From Bos javanicus (lineage: Eukaryota; Chordata; Mammalia; Artiodactyla; Bovidae): a stretch of 64,000 nucleotides of DNA. The stretch is taken from positions 5,679,692 to 5,743,691 of the forward strand of contig NC_083871.1 in assembly GCF_032452875.1 (NCBI RefSeq), written 5' to 3'. Of this stretch, positions 56,340 to 64,000 are shown piece after piece. Made by a program: the position numbers and the translations under genes. Every line of letters begins with the position of its first letter. The stretch's first letter is position 1. The notes beneath the pieces were generated by a model. That model did not search any database. It was not told where the DNA came from and saw only the letters and a program-made list of their open reading frames with translations.

Positions 56340-56790
56340 CCACTTCCACTGGTTTGAACAACAGAGGCTCAGTCAGCGCACTGGCTCACACCAGAAAGCC
56401 GCCAGAACAAACAGCCCGCCGCATCACACCCTGCCTCCCTCTGTCAGCTGGAACTCCTCTCCCTTGGTACCTTGGCCTTTCAGCAAATCTCCACTTTCCT
56501 CTGCATCACTGGGTTCTGCTGCTTTTTCACAAAGACCCCGCGGCCTCGTCTTGGCGCCATGTCCCTGTGAACTTAAGCCAGGTCTCCCGGCTTCCAAATC
56601 GGACATCCTTGGACCGGAACAAAAGGGGTGGAGCTCTGCCCCACGCGAGCTACGTCATCAGTTACCACTAACCTCCGATTGGCCACCGCGGGTCAGGGGA
56701 CTTCCTGGGGCCTCTAAACTGGGTGAGGGAGAGAGGCGTCGCCTCACCACCGGAAGCACAGCCAGGGCCGTGGGCAGTCTGTCCCCTAAA
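56340..56790. promoter_or_regulatory. CpG-rich, promoter-like segment
   Basis: By hand count about 20 CpG dinucleotides fall in this stretch, against near absence in the flanks. Promoter-type motifs are visible: CRE-like TACGTCATCA (56651-56660), an inverted CCAAT box GATTGGCC (56677-56684) and an ETS-like ACCGGAAGC (about 56749-56757). A GGGTGAGG at 56721-56728 could be a splice donor. Frames of 105 codons (56354-56671) and 127 codons (56464-56847) match no protein I know. It may be the start of a gene or non-coding RNA outside my recognition. Confidence 0.45.
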
Positions 56791-56820
56791 CAAATTAGCA
56801 TGGTGTTTCTTGTGTGTAGC

Positions 56821-56926
56821 TGTGACCCGCTGCATGTGGGATTTTAGTGTCCCCATCAGGGATGGCACCCACGCTCGGGGCCCTGGTAGTGCAGAGTCTA
56901 GTGCACTAGACTGCCAGAGAAGTACC
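56821..56926 (-). mobile_element. CHR-type tRNA SINE head, reverse orientation
   Basis: GCTGCATGTGGGATTTTAGT, CATCAGGGATGGCACCCACG and AGACTGCCAGAGAAGT are the reversed SINE head. Truncated and diverged. Confidence 0.75.
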
Positions 56927-56939
56927 GGCATGATGTAGA

Positions 56940-57620
56940 CCTAGGAAAAATGTTGAGCGACATCAAAAGTTTCTAGTTACAGCTAAATCACAGATTTCCT
57001 CTAAACCATCTTCCGTTTGCAACCACGCCTTGGGCCATTTCTGCAGAGCTGGGCACAAGGAAGGCTCCCAGGTGTTGGGGGGTGAGGGGCCAGTGTCCCA
57101 GGCTGAGTGCTGCTGCCACGCGGAGCCATTTCATGTCCTCTCAGGCCGCGATGGACTGCATAGCACACCTGATGTTTTTAAAAGGATGTATTATGTGGTT
57201 TAAATAAATGTCAGAGGCCAGGTTTATTCAACAGAATCTGTAGCAGGAAATGCACTGAGCACCCAAGACGTTGGGTGCACGGGAGCCAGCTGCTATCGCC
57301 TTCCATCAGCAGCATCTCCATCAGTGGAGGGGCCTGGAAAGTGGCCCCACTCTTCTCACCCATTAGGACATCTCTGACCTTGAGCTGCTCCTCAGATCAA
57401 TACCATGACAGCAGTTCATTTCAGCAAAGTGCATGTAAGCACCCGTGCACGCTGGACCTGGCAGGCGCAGGTATATATCCTGAGTGGGGGCCCCTTGGGG
57501 CCCGTACCCCATTCTGATGAACAGAAAGCAAAGACCCACTGGTACAAACTATACAACCAAGGGGGCACAAAGCTTTGTGGTCAGGATCTTGATTGTCTCT
57601 ATGGAGGCTTCCCGCCTCTA
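56940..57620. other. Unassigned DNA
   Basis: No repeat family recognised; GC moderate to high. A frame of 89 codons at 57405-57674 shows no domain. Confidence 0.5.
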
Positions 57621-57621
57621 A

Positions 57622-57768
57622 GCCAGTGGTTCCCTAAGGCCAGCATGCCAGGCTTGCCCACCCCCAGGGTTTGACCCAGCCAGCCTGGGTGGGGCCCAGA
57701 ATCTGAATTTCTAACAGGTTTATGGGAAGTGTAGATGCTGCTGACCATATCTGAGAACTCAGTTCTGC
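57622..57768 (+). mobile_element. MER5A-type hAT relic
   Basis: AGCCAGTGGTTCCCTAAGGC at the left, GGGTGGGGCCCAGAATCTGA and TTTCTAACAGGTTTATGGGA in the middle, and CTGAGAACTCAGTTCTG at the right match MER5A, a short non-autonomous hAT element. Confidence 0.8.
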
Positions 57769-60700
57769 GTAGCTGGGGTGGGTCAGTCTGTGTCCAGCCG
57801 GGCGGCTGAGTGGGCAGTAACAGTGCTGCAAGAAGAAAGCGGGGGGCAGGTCAAGTCCCCTGACTCGTAATGTCGAGTTTCATACTGGACCCACCAGGAG
57901 AGGTCTGTGGGTTGAGAATATGAGTCAGCTGAGGACGTGCTGCCCTGCAGTTACTGGCCAGTAGGTGGAAAAGGGAAGTCATGGAGGGGGATGGATGGGA
58001 AGCTCTGGTGGAGTTACCTGGTGTGAAAAGGAGTACAGATGCCAGGAGAGGATACAGCCTCGTCCCCCCGTTATCCACCTCCTTCCCTCCCTTCCTCTTC
58101 TCCCCCATCCCTCCTCCCTCCCTGTCTGTCTGTCCCTCCCAATCACACACCTGACAGTCTCTCCTCTCTAGTCTCTATTTACAGTGTTCACTTGAGCTCT
58201 GACAGCACAGGCTGTGGATGTGTCAGGCACCCATGTACTTTCTCAAGATCTCTTTACAAGGCCCACTCTGAGCTCACACCTAGGCTGGCCTGCAGGTGAC
58301 CCTCCTGGAGGCTCCTAGATCTAGCCTGGCATCCTGCCTTGAGGTTCTCAGCCTTGGTTCCCAGGGGAGGGGGTAGTACTAGAACCTAGAAGAACAAGGA
58401 AGGGGAAGGAAGCAGCGAAGATGCATCCAATAAGAAGCTGTGTCCCATTCCCCAGAGGGACAAGGCTGGCTGGCCTTCATCAAGAACGTGCCCCAAAGGC
58501 CTCTGCTCAGGACGCATGTTCTGAAAGGTGGCATGCATGGGACCATGGGGCCTTATTTAGGTGAAGAGGAAAGTTAAAAAAAAAAAAAGCACCTTATATT
58601 CCAGGTGGGGGCCCACCTGCTCCCTGACTGCAGCTTGGGTCCCTCAGGTGAGGCTGCAGGAACACCTCTCTCCCAGGCCCTGTCTACACCAGTGCCCAGA
58701 AAACCATGAGCCAAGAACATGGTGGTGGATGCTAAGCTTTGTGTGTGGCCTGTGAAATTCCTTTGGAGACAAAATTAAACTAAATGTGCTGCCCTGTATG
58801 GTCAGCCTGCCCTCTCACACACCCTCCCTAGGCCATGCAGCCTTGTGTGAATTTTCAGATGGCCTTTCCTGTGAGTATGAACCACGGAATCTCAGACAGG
58901 GCCACTGGCAGTGAAAACAGTGCTAATGATCACACGAAATCCTGAAGGATGCCAGTAACGAGGGGCAGATGCTGTAGGGCAGATGCCAGCCAGTAGGCGG
59001 GAGGACAGGGAGACGTCCAGAGTTGCCTGTCTTGTGCTCCAGCGCATCCCCAGAGCAGCCTCTCCTGGGCTACTGGAGTGAACCTCCTGATGAAAGAGAA
59101 GGCAGACTGCAGCTTTCTAGTAGATATGTGAAAGAATTTTTTTTTTTTAAAGCAGCTGGTCCAAAGGGGTTTATTGCAGTGCTATTCACAGCAGCAAAAA
59201 AAAAAAAAAAAGTCTGAAAGGGCTGAAATGCCCCTAAACAAGCCTGTGGAGTGGAGGAGTGATGTGTAGAGAAGGGTACCAGCCAGCAGCTCCGACGAAA
59301 ACTACAAATACACCCTGGCAAGCACGTGGAGATAGAAACATGCACGCTGTGATGCTTGGGAAAAGGCAAAAGGTTATATAAATAGTTGACATTTCAGTAT
59401 TTTTATCTGTTCCTGTAAACTTGCGAATATCAGAGAAATTCACATGAAGTGAAAGCTCTTCTTTCTCAGATGGCTATAAAAAGAGATGTTCCATGCTGGC
59501 CCTCAGCATCGCTTTCTCTTTTCCTCCCCTCAGCACATCTCTGTCAGCCGCTCCCTCCCTTGTCGGCCTGGTCGGGAGTCTCCAGGGCTGAGTGAGTGCC
59601 CCCTTGGGGTACCTGGGGGGAGGAGAGGCCAGAGGGCGTAGCTCAAAGCTCAGCTTGCAGGCAACCCCACCTGACGTATGAATGTTACAGGGCGGGATGA
59701 GACAGGTTGTCCTGTCCCAGATGGGAGGCAGAGACGTGCTTTCGGTGGACACTGTCTTCTGACTCACTGAGTGCTGTTCTAAGACTCTTCCTCCCTGAGA
59801 GGGCAGGCAGCAAGGCTCATACCAGGTTGGCCCTGCTTCTAGCAGGAGGAGCACAAAGAGGAAGGGTCCTGGCCTTGTGAGTGTCCTCAGCATTAACCGA
59901 TGGCGCCCCACCCGTGTGCTGCTATTTGCCCCAGTTCCAGGCAGGGAAGGAGGGCAGAGGAAGCACCGCAGGAGGTACTGGAGCAGCACAGCACCCGCTC
60001 CAGGCGGGGCGGGTCAGAGCATCACCGGGGTGCCTTGCCGACAGTTCTCATGAACCCACTGGCTCAGCACATGCTCCTGGGTTGGGACCTGGCTGGGGAC
60101 TCTAGCAGCTCCACCTCATCAATTTCATCCTACCCCAGGTGCTCCTTCCTGTGTCTGAGGACACAGGGTGATTTCGTGAGCTGGCAAGACCCCAGTTAAG
60201 TGAAGTCTGTGCTCTTCACCATGTTGAGTTCCCAGCAGCATTCCTGGGAGAACAGTTGTCCTCTATGTTGTTGTCATGGGCTGTCATTCTCAAAAGATCC
60301 TAACATGTGCGTCTGGGGACAGTGCTGACTCTTGGGTTTGGCAGGGGGCCCTGCATAGGTGTCTTTTGCTGTTAGTGAGGGCAGTTGGCATCAAATATTG
60401 GAGAGGTGCTCTGAGACATGTGATTGGAATGCCAGCAACAGATGTGAGCGACCTTATTCTCTAGAAAGTCCCCCCAAAGCAAAGTGTTATTGTGTGTCTT
60501 ACAAATATTTTTCAGCAGAAATAGAACATAGAAGAGTGTGAAGGGAATCTTCTGGAAACACCCAAGCTCTGTTGCAGCCAGTTTTCTGCGTAAACCAGGG
60601 GATAAGGTGACAGCCCCAAGTCTCAGGAGAGGGTTAGTGCCTTTTCCAGAGGGGTCAGCATATGCAGCTTTCTGCACCCTCCCTGGGCAGGCAGAGCACT

Positions 60701-61899
60701 CCACAGGTGATGTGATCATTAAGCCCTACCTTATGCATGAAGGTCTGGAGTGACTTGTGCTGCCAGGACCGAGGGCAGAGGCTTCTGGGCAGAAAGGTGC
60801 CCCCTTGATGCTGCTTCTCTTTAGTGGGTATGTTCTCTGTGCCAGCTAAGTGGACATCTCTATTGGCCATGGTACTTTGAGCTAAGAGCGAAAAAGAAAA
60901 CCAAGTCAGAAACCTCCACTGTGAGGATAAGTACTGACTCTTGGGACTGGAAGTCCAGGGCTGGGTGGTCTGAGAGAACTTCACAGGCTGTGCTCCCCTG
61001 TTGCTTCACTAGGGAGGGGGCCCATGGGTCAGCTTCCTCCTCAGCCAGCTCCTTGGAGCCAGGGGGCTGCTGGAGTAACAGGAGCTCCCTGTCTTCCTGT
61101 TCACAGCCTGTGGCCCAAGAGAAAGGACCTTTGTGTGGTCTTGTCTAAGGCACCTGAAAGGGCATTGCGGATATGCTTAGGACACAGGTCCCGTGTAGAC
61201 GTGTGTCCATGTTTTTCTGGGCGTGGGGCATCCTCCTGACCCACTCCCTCCTGGACAGAAGCCCTGTCTTGTCCTTGCGTGGGCACTGAGGACCCGCCAT
61301 GGACTTTTGCCCATGACCAGACCTGCGGCCACCTCCATGATGTCAGCCTATGAATGATGTTCCAGTGCTACCTGGCACCTCGTCATGAGGAAGGTCATGC
61401 ACTTGCAGGAGTCCTATCTCCTGGGCTACGTGGGTTTGCTGCCTGGCTGCATCTGCTCTAACTGGGTTCCACCTTCTCTAGGGACGGCTCCTCCCACTGC
61501 CTGTATCCGTGTCTGCCCATCCTGTGGGTCCCTCTGGTCTCAGATGGTCAGAATCCCCAAGCTAGACTCCCAGTCAAGTCCTCAATCTCCCCCAAAGCAG
61601 GGGGGAGGAAGAGGAGGAGATGGGGTTTGCAGGTTAAAACCTCCAACTTGAATCATAATACCCTGAATGACTAGTACTTTCCTCTGCACTGGACTCAGGG
61701 TCACGTAGAAGTGAGGTCATGTTTTATTATCCCAAAACAGATGAGAGCCCTTTTCCTGAAGAGGGGGTAGTTCATGATATTGAAATCTAATTGCAGAATT
61801 TTGCACAAAGAAATCCCACTAGGTCATACATGTAAGTAACCAGTTATGTGGAAAACAACAAAATGACAAGAGGTGACAAGTGCAGACAGCGGGGGAAGG
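57769..61899. other. Repeat-poor, GC-richer unassigned region
   Basis: Four kilobases with few recognisable repeats. Low-complexity pieces are A13-type runs near 58576 and 59199-59215, T10 near 59139, and the pyrimidine tract listed separately. Text near 59160-59440 weakly resembles an old L1 3' region. The largest frame is 171 codons (59474-59989, minus strand) with no known domain. This is where exons of a host gene would be most plausible, but I cannot support any. Confidence 0.45.
58072..58140 (+). repeat. Polypyrimidine tract
   Basis: About 70 bases almost entirely C and T, built from CCTCCCT and TCTGTCTGTC blocks. Could form triplex DNA or act as a splicing-type pyrimidine tract if transcribed. 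Confidence 0.8.
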
Positions 61900-62020
61900 T
61901 GAAAAGAGTGGGACTGGAGTCAGACAAGCGTGGCTTCAAGCCCCAGCACTCTCCTTTACTACCTGACCTTCAGAAGTCACCCTCCCTGAGTCAGCTCCCT
62001 GGACTATGAAGTAGGGATGA
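61900..62020 (+). mobile_element. MIR SINE, cut by L1
   Basis: GGGACTGGAGTCAGACAAGC, CTTCAAGCCCCAGCACTCTC, ACTACCTGACCTTCAGAAGT and GAAGTAGGGATGATAG follow the MIR core. The right part is replaced by L1 at about 62021. Confidence 0.8.
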
Positions 62021-62204
62021 TAGTTGGTGGGAATGTAAATTGGTGCAGCCACTATAGAGACCAGTATGAAAGGTCCTTAAAAAATGAAATGTAGAGCTAC
62101 CATATGATCCAGCAATCCCACTCCTGGGCATATCCAGAGAAAAACATGGTCCAAAAGGATATATGCAATCCATGCAAGGGAATCCTCATGCAAGGGAATC
62201 CCAG

Positions 62205-63286
62205 AAAAAAAATCTACTTCTGCTTCATTGACTATGCTAAAGCCTTTGACTGTGTGGATCACAACAAACTGTGGAAAATTCTTAAAGAGATGGGAATACC
62301 AGACCACCTCACCTGCCTCCTGAGAAACCTGTATGTGGATCAAGAAGCAACAGTTATAACTGGACTGGCTCAAAATTGTGAAAGGAGTACGTCAAGGCTG
62401 TATATCGTCGCCCTGCTTATTTAACTTATATGCAGAGTACATCATGCGAAATGCCAGGCTGGATGAAAGGCAAGCTTGAATTAAGATTGCCAGGAGAAAT
62501 ATCAACAACCTCAGATGTGCAGATCATACCACTCTAATGGGCAGAAAGTGAAGAGGAACTAAAAAACTTCTTGATGAAAGTGAAAGAGGAGAGTGAAAAA
62601 GCTGGCTTGAAACTAAACATTCAAAAACCTAAGATCATGGCATCTGATCCCATCACTTCATGGCAAATAGAAGAGGAAGAAATAGAAGCAGTGGCAAATT
62701 TTATTTTATTTGGCTCCCAAATCATTGCAGATGATGACTGCAGCCATGAAATTAAAAGATGCTTTCTCCTTGGAAGGAAAGATATCACAAACCTAGACAA
62801 CATATTAAAAAGCAGAGACATCATTTTGCTGACAAAGATCTGTATAGTCAAAGCTATGGTTTTTCCAGTAGTCATGTACAGATGTGAGAGTTGGACCATA
62901 AAGAAGGCTGAGCACCGAAGAATTGATGCTTTTGAACTTTGGTGCTGGAGAAGACTCCTAATAGTCCCCTGGACTGAAAGGAGATCAAACCAGTCAATCC
63001 AAAGGAAATCAACCCTGAATAGTCATTGAAATGACTGATGCTGAAGCTCATACTTTGGCCACCTGATGGAAAGAGCCAACTCACGGGAAAAGACCCTGTT
63101 GCTGGGAAAGATTGAAGGCAAAAGGAGAAGGAAGCAGCAGAGGATGAGATGGTTAGATAGCATCACCAACTCAGTGGACATGAATTTGAGCAAACTCCAG
63201 GAGATAGTGAAAGACAGGGGAACCTAGCACGCTGCAGTCCATGGAATTGTAAAGAGTCGAACATGATTTAGCAACTGAAAAACAAC
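62205..63286 (+). mobile_element. BovB LINE inside L1
   Basis: 5'-truncated BovB starting at the RT motif A region (TTCTGCTTCATTGACTATGC) and ending near GATTTAGCAACTGAAAAACA. Frames at 62104-62424 and 62571-63029 (152 codons, with KPKIMASDPITSWQ and LWCWRRLLIVPWT) are separated by frameshifts. YADD reads C-A-D-H in the best frame near 62516-62528. Flanked by AATCCCAG at 62197-62204 and 63287-63294. Confidence 0.93.
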
Positions 63287-63667
63287 AATCCCAGTGTTCA
63301 TAGGAGCACTATTTACAATAGCCAAGGCATGGAAGCAGCCTAAATGTCCATTGCCAGAGGAATGGATAAAGTAGATATGGCACACATATACAATGGAATA
63401 CTACTCAGCCATAAAAAAGAATAAAATAACGCTATGTGTAGCAACATGGAGGCAACTAGAGGTTAGCATACTAAGTGAATTAAGTCACAGACAAATAGAA
63501 CTATCATATGATATAGCTTATATGTGGCATCTAAAATACGACACAAATGAACTTATTTACAAAACAAAAAAAGATCCATAGACACTGATAACAAACTTAT
63601 GATTACCGAAGGGAAGCGGGGGAGGGGTAAATTAGGAGTTTAGGATTAACAGGTACAAACTACTATA

Positions 63668-63880
63668 TAAACCGTCCCTGTAGCTCAAAAGGTAAAGAAT
63701 CTGCCAGCAAATGCAGGAGACCCAGGTTTGATCCCTGAGTTGGGAAGATCCTCTGGAGAAGGGAATGGCAATCCACTCCTGTATTCTTGCGTGGAGAATC
63801 CCATATACAGAAAAGCCTGGAGGGCTACAGTTCATAGGATCAGAAAGAGTCGGACATGACTGAGCAACTAACACTTAACA
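63668..63880 (+). mobile_element. Bov-tA SINE inside L1 3' UTR
   Basis: Head CGTCCCTGTAGCTCAAAAGG and GGTTTGATCCCTGAGTTGGG, body to GTCGGACATGACTGAGCAAC. ACTATATA / ATTATATA near 63661 and 63881 may be a weak duplication. Confidence 0.9.
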
Positions 63881-64000
63881 TTATATAGAATAAATAAACA
63901 ACAAGGTCCTACTGTAGAGAACAGGAAACTGTGTTCAATATCTTGTAATAAACCATAATGGAAAAGAATATGAAAAAGAATGTATATATGTTATAACTGA

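Larger units (their letters stand above)
62021..64000 (+). mobile_element. L1 ORF2 end and 3' UTR, running off the window
   Basis: GGTGGGAATGTAAATTGGTG, ATCCAGCAATCCCACTCCTG, then after the BovB TATTTACAATAGCCAAGGCA, MEYYSAIKKN-type coding sequence at 63393, and 3' UTR text GGTCCTACTGTAGAGAACAG to the window edge. Contains BovB and Bov-tA insertions. A 15-bp direct repeat CATGCAAGGGAATCC lies at 62171-62185 and 62187-62201. Confidence 0.9.

Noticed and set aside
56354..56671. 105-codon frame inside the CpG-rich segment
   Set aside because: Composition is as expected for promoter-type GC-rich DNA and no protein family is recognised; kept only as a regulatory candidate.
59474..59989. 171-codon minus-strand frame in non-repeat DNA
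   Set aside because: No domain, splice structure or similarity that I recognise; frames of this size can arise by chance in GC-richer DNA.
1..64000. A previously undescribed biological system
   Set aside because: Every coding signal I can identify belongs to known LINE or endogenous retrovirus families, and the unassigned stretches show no coherent gene set.

Overview
This is nuclear DNA from a ruminant (cow, sheep, goat or a close relative). The evidence is the repeats: BovB LINEs ending in the ACTGA-type tail, Bov-tA and Bov-A2 SINEs, a bovine-type L1 with its characteristic 3' UTR, and older cetartiodactyl tRNA-derived SINEs. I found no intact host protein-coding gene, RNA gene or CRISPR array. 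The recognisable reading frames belong to retroelements and are damaged. Names of repeat families come from memory of their consensus sequences, so subfamily labels are approximate.

Layout. 1-7.2 kb: old MaLR LTRs (MLT1, MST types), a 30-bp minisatellite, tRNA SINEs, a BovB tail and a hAT relic. 7.2-19.5 kb: an ancient L1M element split by a BovB (itself split by an L1 tail) and by a full-length bovine-type L1 of 8.3 kb in reverse orientation (10105-18440, 12-bp target-site duplication), which carries two SINEs. 19.5-30.8 kb: mixed old L1 3' ends, MIRs, BovB pieces and about 7 kb of unassigned sequence. 30.8-43.4 kb: a second L1M that hosts an endogenous gammaretrovirus-like provirus (31981-40045; 5' LTR, gag, pro, pol, then directly a 3' LTR stub with no env) and a Tigger1-derived DNA transposon. 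The provirus was later hit by a 5'-inverted (twin-primed) L1, Bov-tA and Bov-A2 SINEs and BovB. 44.5-55.7 kb: an old artiodactyl L1 from 5' UTR to 3' end with matching 13-bp flanks, interrupted by SINEs and by three BovB insertions, one of which contains another BovB. 55.7-62.0 kb: the most gene-like, repeat-poor and GC-richer stretch, with a CpG-rich promoter-like segment near 56.34-56.79 kb. 62.0-64.0 kb: an L1 inserted next to a MIR and carrying a BovB and a Bov-tA, running off the window.

How the parts relate. The value of the window is its layered insertion record. Many elements keep target-site duplications I could align by eye, so relative ages can be read: MIR and L1M first, then provirus, Tigger and artiodactyl L1, then BovB and tRNA SINEs, then the bovine L1 and Bov-A2. 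BovB would supply the reverse transcriptase for Bov-tA and Bov-A SINEs, which share its 3' end, but every BovB copy here is truncated or broken. I see no new biological system. The best leads are the promoter-like segment, the provirus whose integrase runs into an LTR end, the twin-primed L1, and a BovB with an inverted 50-bp tail.
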